DNA of 64,000 nucleotides from CAYUVF01 sp964448045 (GTDB lineage: Bacteria > Bacteroidota > Rhodothermia > Rhodothermales > Salinibacteraceae): positions 1 to 64,000 of the forward strand of contig CAYUVF010000001.1 of the NCBI GenBank assembly GCA_964448045.1. The letters are read 5' to 3'. Of the stretch, positions 30,066 through 37,235 are shown piece after piece. Position numbers and translations under genes: made by a program. Each line of letters opens with the position of its first letter. The first letter of the stretch is position 1. The notes beneath the pieces are model-generated. The model did no database searches. It was not told where the DNA came from and saw nothing but the letters and a program-made list of their open reading frames with translations.

Positions 30066-30704
30066 CTACGCCGCCTGCGCAACCGACTGGACCGCATCGG
30101 CCAGCTCGTCATCGACCTCCTGCCATCCGCCGTCATCGTACCATTCCAGCAGATTCTGGACCACTTCGCCGGAGTCCAGCCCGTCCTCGATGAGGCCGCT
30201 GCGGAGCTGGCGAGCCCCAGCCGGTCGCGCGCCCCACTGGAACAGCTCATCGCCCGCCTCATCGAACGCCACCAGCTTCGGAATGCGGCGCCCGCCTTCG
30301 GTGAGGTACTGGTCCATAATGTCCAGATTATCGTCCCGAAGCAAAATGCGCAGCGTCACCTGATCGCTGAGCGCCGCGGCCTCTGCAATCACTGTCAGGT
30401 TATACGCCGAGTCGCCGCACCAGGGCTCGGTGATGACCATCCAGAGCTGCGGCTCGTCGATGCGCGCCATGGCATCCCGCAAGGCCTCCGAGGGCTCGTA
30501 GGCTGTCTTCACCGCTTGGCTGCGCTTCCAGTTATACTTGTAATAGTGGATCAGCTTGCGCTCGCTTTTGTCCTCGGCCTCACCCGGCGACCGGCTGGCA
30601 AGCTCCTGCCAGTGCTCCAGATACGCGTCGTAGGTGAGACCCTGATGAGGACGGCGCTCGCGGAAAAACTCTTTCATGGAAACGTCGGGGGAATGAGCGA
30701 ACAT
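30066..30704 (-). CDS. Thioredoxin-fold protein with WCGDS site
   Basis: The 212-residue product has a thioredoxin fold with the active-site region MVITEPWCGDSAYN (Trp95, Cys96), in which the second cysteine of CxxC is replaced by serine. Upstream is a helical N-terminus with a basic segment (HYYKYNWKRSQ); downstream the cis-Pro loop RIPKLVAFD is intact. This group is known as thioredoxin-family proteins with one cysteine, so a monothiol or non-redox role is likely. Start choice is between Met at 30704 (MFAHSPDVSMKEFF) and Met at 30677. It precedes the serine hydrolase block on the same strand but in a separate transcription unit. Confidence 0.82.
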   Translation of the reverse strand: MFAHSPDVSMKEFFRERRPHQGLTYDAYLEHWQELASRSPGEAEDKSERKLIHYYKYNWKRSQAVKTAYEPSEALRDAMARIDEPQLWMVITEPWCGDSAYNLTVIAEAAALSDQVTLRILLRDDNLDIMDQYLTEGGRRIPKLVAFDEAGDELFQWGARPAGARQLRSGLIEDGLDSGEVVQNLLEWYDDGGWQEVDDELADAVQSVAQAA

Positions 30705-30864
30705 TTCGGATGGATAGGGCGCTGGTTTGTACGGAGGGTGACTTCGAGTGAGCCTGCGGGACCGGTCGATTAACCGCGAATTGACGCACTCGCCATTCCA
30801 CGCCGGCCTGGACACCGGTTGGTCTCCCCCAAACCGCTCGCGTTACAACCTGCAATCCGCCGCG

Positions 30865-32787
30865 TTAAAACGGGCGCGCCAGCAGATTCCAGTACAGCAG
30901 AAACGGCACGTAGCAGGTCGCCGCTATCGCCACCACCGTGTAGTGGATGCGTGCGGCCTGCGACCACACGCGTTCACGCCAGGCCCGCACGGCAAATCCC
31001 AGCACGCCTCCTGTAAACACGACCGCCAGAATGGGGATCGCGAGCATCGGGCGGATGACAGCAGGATTGAGATGAAAGATGCCCTGCGGCCCTGCCAGAT
31101 ACAGCCGGATGCCCAGCACAAACAGAAAGCCCAGATGCAAACCTGCCATCAACACGGCCAGCGGCCGCGCATACTGCATGTTCTCGGGCAGATGCTCCTC
31201 CCCTTCCCCATGCGCGTAGACCCATGTCTCCAAGGCGGGAAAAAGCAGCGCCGATGCCATCCCAAGCAAACAAAACAACCCCAGGCTCCACTGTACGGGC
31301 AGCGTCTCCCACCAGCCGATCCGCTCGAAAGCGGCTGACGAAAATAACAAGAACTGCCCCTCACCCTGCCGATTGGTGCGGAAAGCCGCCCGAGTCGGAT
31401 TGGGACCGCCGGTGGAATACAATCCCGACGTGCTCGGCCGCAGCAGAAACGTCTCCCGTCCAACCTCCACCACCAGTGCCGAATCGCCTGCAACCGCTAC
31501 CGTGGCATCCGGGACTGGTAGCCCAAACAGCACAACCATCTTCTCAAACGTCGTATGCGGATGCCGGGTAAACCGATACGTACCCGACAACGCCTGGGTC
31601 TCTGCTGTAAGCTGCGCGGGAGAGACCGACGAATCGGCCGGCGGCGGCGTGCGGAAAAACCGGCGCGCGAACGCCTCTACCATCGCATCGCCAAAGCCTG
31701 AAGCCTGCCGATTTCCCACAAGAACGAGTCCGATCTGCGCTTCGGGAAAAAGTGCGACTACGCTCCGCCACCCCGGCCATCCGCCCTCGTGCTGCAAGAC
31801 CCGCTGCCCCCACACCCGGCCTTCCTCAAAACCGTATGTGCGACCGGGCAGCCCCGGATGATGACGAGCCTGCGTCTGATGCATCAGGGCACGAGTGCTA
31901 TCAGTCAACGAGATCTCCCCTGCTGCCGACGAGTCAGCCAGATGTGCGGACAAGAAGCGCCCCATATCGCGCCCGGTGGTGTAGAGTCCACCGGAGGGCA
32001 CCAGGGTGATGTAGTCGGGCGGCAGCGGCGTGAGTCGATCGTCGTCGCGCATGTAGCCTGTGGCGAGCGCTCCCTGCAGCGCAGTCGGCGGCTGCCGAAA
32101 GCTGCTGCGCGTCATGCCCAGGGGGTCGAAGAGGTGCGCGGCCTGATAGTCGGCAAACGGCTCGCCGGAAGCGGTCTCCACCACGCGTCCCGCCAGCGCC
32201 ATGCCGTGGTTCGAGTACGTGATAATCGAGCCCGGTGGTCGCACGCGCGGTGGGAGCGTGCGCGCGAGCACAGTACGCAGATCAGGAGGCGGATCGTCGT
32301 CGCCCGCAAAAAGCAGCCGCTCGTCGAAACCGGCCGTGTGCGTGAGCAGGTGGTGCAGCGTGATGGGCGCAGCGAACGTCGAATCGATCTGCAGCTCCGA
32401 GAGGTACGTGTTCACATCATCGTGTAGCCGAAGCCGCCCGGTATCGTAGAGCTGCAAGATGGCCGCCGTGGTAAATAACTTGGACACCGATCCGACGCGC
32501 ACCACCGTCGTGTCGGGATCGAACGGAATCTGCGCCTCCCGATTGGCCCAGCCATACCCCGAAGCATGGAGTACGTCCGATCCCCGAACCGCGACGAACA
32601 CCGCGCCGGGAACCCGCATCGAATCGAGCAGCGCCGGGATCACGCGATCGGCGAACGCGCTGACGGCCTTGGCCGACAGTGAATCTGTCCCGGCCGGGTC
32701 CGGTTGCGGCTGGGCGGAGACGCTCATCGGACCGAACATCCATCCGGCGATGCAGAGGATCGCCAGCGTATGCGCCAGTCGGTTCAC
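30865..32787 (-). CDS. Exported beta-lactamase-related serine hydrolase with C-terminal membrane domain
   Basis: The 640-residue product has an N-terminal signal peptide and a class C beta-lactamase/PBP-like domain. The nucleophile motif SxxK is Ser100-Val-Ser-Lys103 in VRVGSVSKLFTTA. The YxN motif is in YSNHGMALAGR, and the late motif is near LQHEGGWPGW. The last 180 residues hold four or five membrane helices (GLFCLLGMASALLF, LAVLMAGLHLGFLFVLGIRL and more). It probably cleaves or modifies peptidoglycan peptides or esters outside the membrane. It starts with GTG at 32787, overlapping the UspA-type gene upstream by the four bases GTGA, and a strong GGAGGAGG site precedes it. Confidence 0.88.
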   Translation of the reverse strand: MNRLAHTLAILCIAGWMFGPMSVSAQPQPDPAGTDSLSAKAVSAFADRVIPALLDSMRVPGAVFVAVRGSDVLHASGYGWANREAQIPFDPDTTVVRVGSVSKLFTTAAILQLYDTGRLRLHDDVNTYLSELQIDSTFAAPITLHHLLTHTAGFDERLLFAGDDDPPPDLRTVLARTLPPRVRPPGSIITYSNHGMALAGRVVETASGEPFADYQAAHLFDPLGMTRSSFRQPPTALQGALATGYMRDDDRLTPLPPDYITLVPSGGLYTTGRDMGRFLSAHLADSSAAGEISLTDSTRALMHQTQARHHPGLPGRTYGFEEGRVWGQRVLQHEGGWPGWRSVVALFPEAQIGLVLVGNRQASGFGDAMVEAFARRFFRTPPPADSSVSPAQLTAETQALSGTYRFTRHPHTTFEKMVVLFGLPVPDATVAVAGDSALVVEVGRETFLLRPSTSGLYSTGGPNPTRAAFRTNRQGEGQFLLFSSAAFERIGWWETLPVQWSLGLFCLLGMASALLFPALETWVYAHGEGEEHLPENMQYARPLAVLMAGLHLGFLFVLGIRLYLAGPQGIFHLNPAVIRPMLAIPILAVVFTGGVLGFAVRAWRERVWSQAARIHYTVVAIAATCYVPFLLYWNLLARPF

Positions 32788-33719
32788 GCCGCCTCCTCCG
32801 TGTCGGTTTCGGGTTGCACGCGGGCGACCCACACCGGACACTTCGCCTTGCGGAGCACCCGCGCCGTGACGCTGCCCAGCAGCATTCCTTCGAGCCCGGA
32901 GAGCCCGTGCGAGGCAATCATGATGAGGTCGCTGTCCAGCTCCTCGGCGGTGTTCAGGATCACCGTGGCAGCGTGACCTTCGGCGACGTGAGGCGTGATA
33001 GCAACCTCGGGCCCATCCACCCGGTCAGCCAGTCCCTTGAGCTGCTCGGTCGCCTGATCGGTCGGATCCGGGATGAGGTCGTGGATCGTGACCGCGCCGA
33101 CGAGCGGAGCAGGAAAGGGCAGCGGCTCGACGACATGCAGCAGATCGATCTCGGCCGTGTACGCCTCGGCCAGGGTCTTGGCCGAACGCAGCAGCGGCAC
33201 GGTAAACTCCGACAGATCGATAGGAACGAGCATCCGGTCGATGGTCGGCGGCGTGAAATCGCCCTCGGTTTCGCCGTGGACGGTAAGCACCGAACAGGGC
33301 GCCTGGCGCACGACCTCTTCGGCGACGCTCCCGAGGAGGAACCGCTTGATACCGCGGCGCCCGTGCGTGCCCATAACCACGAGCTCGACATCGTGCTCCT
33401 CGGCATGCGACAGAATTTCGGGACCGGGAGCGATGCCGCGCGTGTAGTTCAGCTGGATGTTGACGCCGCTGGAATCAACCTGCCCGATCAGCTCCATCAT
33501 GCGCTCCTCGGCCCGGTCGCGCATCTTCTTCAGTGCCGACTCATCCCCCGCCTCGATCTGATACGCCGAGCGGATGGGGTCGTCGCCCTCCGTGGGGCCC
33601 ACGTGGAGCAGATCGAGATCGGCGTCGTGCTGCCGGGCCACCTGCAGCGCGTAGGTGAAGGCGTGCTTTGCGCACGCAGAAAAATCGGTGGGATGCAGCA
33701 CGGTTTGGATATCGAGCAT
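32784..33719 (-). CDS. Universal stress protein, two UspA domains (first of three)
   Basis: The 311-residue product contains two UspA domains in tandem. Each ends in the ATP-binding pattern G-x2-G-x9-G-S: GTHGRRGIKRFLLGS near residue 140 and ASHGLSGLEGMLLGS near residue 285. The start MLDIQTVLHPTDFS matches the beta-strand 1 and D-x-S motif of the family. UspA proteins bind ATP and protect cells under starvation and stress. Met at 33728 is an alternative start three codons upstream. It is last of three tandem usp genes in transcription order, and the serine hydrolase is coupled behind it. Confidence 0.92.
   Translation of the reverse strand: MLDIQTVLHPTDFSACAKHAFTYALQVARQHDADLDLLHVGPTEGDDPIRSAYQIEAGDESALKKMRDRAEERMMELIGQVDSSGVNIQLNYTRGIAPGPEILSHAEEHDVELVVMGTHGRRGIKRFLLGSVAEEVVRQAPCSVLTVHGETEGDFTPPTIDRMLVPIDLSEFTVPLLRSAKTLAEAYTAEIDLLHVVEPLPFPAPLVGAVTIHDLIPDPTDQATEQLKGLADRVDGPEVAITPHVAEGHAATVILNTAEELDSDLIMIASHGLSGLEGMLLGSVTARVLRKAKCPVWVARVQPETDTEEAA
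32788..32799 (-). promoter_or_regulatory. Strong ribosome binding site of the serine hydrolase gene
   Basis: On the reverse strand GGAGGAGGCGGC lies inside the last codons of the upstream universal stress gene, 5 or so bases before the GTG at 32787. Clear Shine-Dalgarno sites are rare elsewhere in this window, so this one supports GTG as the start and translational coupling through the GTGA overlap. Confidence 0.7.
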
Positions 33720-33774
33720 AGCAACCAATCAAATAAAAGGTAGAAGATTCCGACCGACAGGCTAAGGTATTACA

Positions 33775-34668
33775 TTAGGATGCCTCGACCAGGGATTTCC
33801 CGAAGCTCTTCACCGTGAAGACGGGGCAGGATGCCATCCGAACCACCTTCTCCGCGACACTACCAAGTAGCAAATGCTGGATTCCCGTCCGCCCATGGGT
33901 GGCGATGACCACCATCGACGTGTCGCGTTCCTCGATGAAATCCAAGATGGAGTGAGCCGGATGGCCGACGCGCAGGTGCGTCTGCACATCGATTCCGTCG
34001 TCCTGAAGCGGAGCCGCACGCTCTGCAAGCGCATCGGCCGTGCGACCGCGCACATCATCCATTGCAAAGACATCGCCCTCGACTCCATAGACCAGAGGCA
34101 GCGCCATCCTCTCCACGACGTGTAGCAGATCGATCGCAGCTTCGAATTGCTCCGCGAGGGCAGCCCCATGCGCCACCAACGCCTCACTGTGCTCCGAGAA
34201 ATCGAGGGGAACGAGAATGCGGCCGCCTTCGATATCGGCAGCGCGCCCCTCGTGGCAGACGGTGAACACCGGGCAGTTGGCCAAGCGCACGACTTCTTCG
34301 GCGACGCTGCCCATCAGCAGCCGCTTCACCCCCCGACGGCCATGCGTGCCCATGACAATCAAGTCGATGTCGTGGGTTCGCGCATACTGAAGAATGCCGC
34401 CCGCCGCTGACGGGTGGGTGACCTGTTCCTCGCGGACGGGCTCCCGCGTCGCCTTCCCCACGGGGATGTGGAGCTCACTCAGAATATCCTCCCGGCGGAT
34501 ATCAATTAGCTCCGATAGATTGTCGAGATTGTTGGTGCGCTCCTCCACGACATTGAGCACGTGCAGCTCGGCGTCGTGCAGTTCGGCGAGGGTAGCGGCG
34601 CGGTCGTGGGCTGCCTGGGCGCAGCTGGATCCGTCCGTGGGAAACAGGATTCGGTCGATGTGGAGCAT
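33775..34668 (-). CDS. Universal stress protein, two UspA domains (second of three)
   Basis: The 297-residue product begins MLHIDRILFPTDGSSCA, the UspA start. Its two ATP-binding patterns are GTHGRRGVKRLLMGS (first domain) and ATHGRTGIQHLLLGS (second domain). It ends KSFGKSLV, like the third paralog, showing the two are recent duplicates. It is 38 bases downstream of the third paralog's stop and 55 bases upstream of the first paralog's start, all on the minus strand. Cytoplasmic, ATP-binding stress protein by family; the signal it answers is unknown. Confidence 0.93.
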   Translation of the reverse strand: MLHIDRILFPTDGSSCAQAAHDRAATLAELHDAELHVLNVVEERTNNLDNLSELIDIRREDILSELHIPVGKATREPVREEQVTHPSAAGGILQYARTHDIDLIVMGTHGRRGVKRLLMGSVAEEVVRLANCPVFTVCHEGRAADIEGGRILVPLDFSEHSEALVAHGAALAEQFEAAIDLLHVVERMALPLVYGVEGDVFAMDDVRGRTADALAERAAPLQDDGIDVQTHLRVGHPAHSILDFIEERDTSMVVIATHGRTGIQHLLLGSVAEKVVRMASCPVFTVKSFGKSLVEAS

Positions 34669-34706
34669 GATGGTCGGCGGGATAATGGGAAGAAGCGCGG
34701 AGGTTA

Positions 34707-35633
34707 CTACCCAGCATCGGGCTGCACGAGCGACTTGCCGAACGACTTGACCGTGAACACGGGAATCGGCGAGCGACGGACGACCTTCTCGGCCACGCTG
34801 CCCATAAAGAAGTGCTCCAGCCCCGTCAGTCCGTGGGTCGACATGACGAGCAGATCGGCCGTAGTCGACTCGGCGAGCTTGGTGATCTGCCGCGCCGCAC
34901 GCCCCGTCCGGACGTGCGTCGTGACCGTGTCGATCGCAGGCCCCTCCGTCTTATCGAAGAAGGTCTGCAACTCCGTCGAGGCTTTCTCGTCGAGGTCGGG
35001 CTGCACATCATAGATGGAACCGACTCCGCCGACGTAAAAGGCCGGATGCAGGTTTTCCTCAACCACATGCAGGAGCTGAATCTCGGCGTCGTAGAGCGCC
35101 GCTATTTCGCGGGCGTATCGAAGCGCTTCCCGCGAGTGCTCGGAGAAATCGACGGGCACCAGGATCGATGATACGGCGCCGTCGATCTGCGCCGGCTCGC
35201 CGTTTGGAGCGCGGACGGTCAGCACCGGGCACCCGGCGCGGCGGACGACCTCTTCGGCGACGCTGCCCAGCAGGATGCGCTTCACGCCCCGGTGGCCATG
35301 CGTGCCGGCCACGATGATGTCGACGTCGTGCTCGGCGGCGTAGTTGAGAATTGCCGGAGCGGCGGCCACGTCGCGCTCGACCGCCGTCTCTACCCCAAAC
35401 CCATCCGCTTCGATGGTCGTGCCTTCCGGATCGCGCAAGAGATGGTCGCGGATCTGCTCTTCGGCCGACCCCTCGGATACCGACGACGAGAACGGGTCCT
35501 CGTGAAGCACCTCGGCGTAGAACAGATGCAGCGTCGCTCCCGATTCGCGGGCCAGGTACAGTGCATAATGCAGTGCCTGATCGGACACCGGCGAGAAGTC
35601 GCGAGCGAGCAGGATGTTATCGACCTGAATCAT
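34707..35633 (-). CDS. Universal stress protein, two UspA domains (third of three)
   Basis: The 308-residue product begins MIQVDNILLARDFSPVSD and has two UspA domains with patterns GTHGHRGVKRILLGS and STHGLTGLEHFFMGS. It differs from its neighbours by an acidic insertion in the first domain (YAEVLHEDPFSSSVSEGSAE). The C-terminal KSFGKSLVQPDAG is shared with the second paralog. It is the first of the three in transcription order, 38 bases after the SDR gene's stop on the same strand, so SDR, three usp genes and the serine hydrolase may form one long stress operon. Confidence 0.93.
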   Translation of the reverse strand: MIQVDNILLARDFSPVSDQALHYALYLARESGATLHLFYAEVLHEDPFSSSVSEGSAEEQIRDHLLRDPEGTTIEADGFGVETAVERDVAAAPAILNYAAEHDVDIIVAGTHGHRGVKRILLGSVAEEVVRRAGCPVLTVRAPNGEPAQIDGAVSSILVPVDFSEHSREALRYAREIAALYDAEIQLLHVVEENLHPAFYVGGVGSIYDVQPDLDEKASTELQTFFDKTEGPAIDTVTTHVRTGRAARQITKLAESTTADLLVMSTHGLTGLEHFFMGSVAEKVVRRSPIPVFTVKSFGKSLVQPDAG

Positions 35634-35671
35634 AGCGGTGGTTCGTCATCTGAGGAAAGAAACGCGAGAGG

Positions 35672-36430
35672 TCAGCGCGCGGTGTATCCGCCATCGATGA
35701 GCAGAGGCTGGCCGGTCATGAACGAGGCGGCGTCGGAGGCGAGCCAGAGAACGGCATCGGCCACTTCTTGGGCCGTGCCAAAGCGGCGCATGGGATGCGA
35801 CTCGACGACCTGCTGACGCTCGCGAGGGTGGATGAGCGTGCCCGTTCGCATCTGAAGCTCCGTCTCGACGAACGAGGGACACACCGCGTTGATACGAATG
35901 CCGTCCCCGGCACACTCCAGAGCAGCGGCGCGGGTGAGCCCGATAACGCCGTGATCGGCCGCGACGCGGGCGGGGGCGTTGCGCAGGCCCACTGTGCCAA
36001 AGGCTGAAGCCACGTTCACGATCGTACCGCCCCGCTTCTGCATCTGCTGGATCTCGTACTTCATGCAGAGCCAGACCCCCCGCAGATTCGTGTTCATTAC
36101 CCGATCCCAATCGGCTTCGCGGTACGAGGCCGTCGTCCCCCGAGCGCCCTCGATCCCGGCATTGTTGCAGGCGCAATCCACCGGCCCCAGTGTATCCGCC
36201 ACGGTGTCGAGGAGCGATCGGACGGCGGCCCCATCGGCGACATTCACCGTGAACGGCGTCGCAGCACCACCGGCAGAGGTGATATCTTCGGCGACGTCGT
36301 GGGCACGATCGGCATCGACATCGGCCACGGCCACTTCCGCCCCGGCCTCGGCAAAGGCTTTCGCCGTCGCTCGCCCGATCCCGGCTCCTGCCCCAGTGAC
36401 CAGCACTACGTGACCGTCATACGTCCCCAT
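35672..36430 (-). CDS. SDR-family protein lacking the catalytic Tyr and Lys
   Basis: The 252-residue product has the whole short-chain dehydrogenase fold: TGAGAGIG for cofactor binding, NNAGIEGARG for the central beta-sheet, NVASAFG with the catalytic Ser (about residue 142), and a C-terminal GGYTAR. But the YxxxK site is altered: the aligned run reads ARVAADHGVIGL, putting Arg155 where Tyr should be and Asp159 where Lys should be. It may bind NAD(P) without being a dehydrogenase, or use other residues. A GAGG site lies 7 bases before Met at 36430. It is upstream of the three usp genes, possibly in one operon. Confidence 0.87.
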   Translation of the reverse strand: MGTYDGHVVLVTGAGAGIGRATAKAFAEAGAEVAVADVDADRAHDVAEDITSAGGAATPFTVNVADGAAVRSLLDTVADTLGPVDCACNNAGIEGARGTTASYREADWDRVMNTNLRGVWLCMKYEIQQMQKRGGTIVNVASAFGTVGLRNAPARVAADHGVIGLTRAAALECAGDGIRINAVCPSFVETELQMRTGTLIHPRERQQVVESHPMRRFGTAQEVADAVLWLASDAASFMTGQPLLIDGGYTAR

Positions 36431-36578
36431 CGGCCGCCTCATCTTTGGTGAGCACTGACGCCTCCTAAATGCCCAACGATGCTATCAATGTCAACCCATG
36501 ACGGCCCCGCAAACAGCACGGGCCGACGGGTTCGCTAAAAGTTGATTGAGTGCCTTTACAATAACAGAACCTATCTGT

Positions 36579-37217
36579 TTACTCCAGATCTGCCTTCCGA
36601 GCAATCAGCCGTACAACCCCGGCCTGGCCGCGAAGAAGCGGTCCTTCTTCGAGCGATACATCAGCCGTGGCACAGTGCACGATCTCATCCGCGCTGAAGG
36701 GCTCATGCACCTCGGCGAGCGATACCATCCGGTCTATCTTACTCGGTCCGACGCGCGCAAACCGGTCGTCCTGCAGATGAGCTGGCCGAAACCACTCGCC
36801 CAGGATCCATCCGCCGGGGCGAACGGCCTCACGCAGGAGCTGAAAAAAGCGCGGGCGCTCCTCCGGCAGAAGCTGGACGTACGTAGCGAACGCCACATCC
36901 CAGGTGGTGTCGGGCGTCCACGTGCGCAGGTCGGCCTTGATGGTGCGGAGGCGCACTCCGCGCGAGGCGGCCAACGCCTTGCCATCCCGAAGCGCCGTCG
37001 CCGCAAAATCGACCGCCGTGACGGCATGACCAAACCGCTCGGCCAGATCGATCAGCGTGCGCCCCTCCCCCGCGCCCAGCTCGACGACCTCCGACGCCGC
37101 GCTGAAGCGCTGCGCTTCCTCGGCAATGAACGCGTTCGGTTGCGTCCCAAACAGGTGGTCGTTCCGCCGATAGCGGACGTCCCAAAATTCAGCGTGACTG
37201 CTGGCTCGATCCGAAAT
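36579..37217 (-). CDS. Class I SAM-dependent methyltransferase, apparently ATT-initiated
   Basis: The frame encodes a full methyltransferase: SHAEFWDVRYRRNDHLFGTQP, motif I VVELGAGEGRTLIDLA, AVDFAATALRDGKALAA and motif IV/V WDVAFATYVQLLPEER with PGGWILGEW. The first ATG lies deep inside at 36974, after motif I. No ATG, GTG or TTG exists upstream in frame before the stop codon of the oligopeptidase gene. ATT at 37217 gives ISDRASSHAEFWD, a natural N-terminus, with a purine-rich stretch before it; 212 residues result. Family members act on small molecules such as thiols or tellurite, but the substrate is unknown. An upstream mutation or sequencing error is the alternative. Confidence 0.72.
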   Translation of the reverse strand: MSDRASSHAEFWDVRYRRNDHLFGTQPNAFIAEEAQRFSAASEVVELGAGEGRTLIDLAERFGHAVTAVDFAATALRDGKALAASRGVRLRTIKADLRTWTPDTTWDVAFATYVQLLPEERPRFFQLLREAVRPGGWILGEWFRPAHLQDDRFARVGPSKIDRMVSLAEVHEPFSADEIVHCATADVSLEEGPLLRGQAGVVRLIARKADLE

Positions 37218-37235
37218 AGCTCTTCTCTTTCTTGT

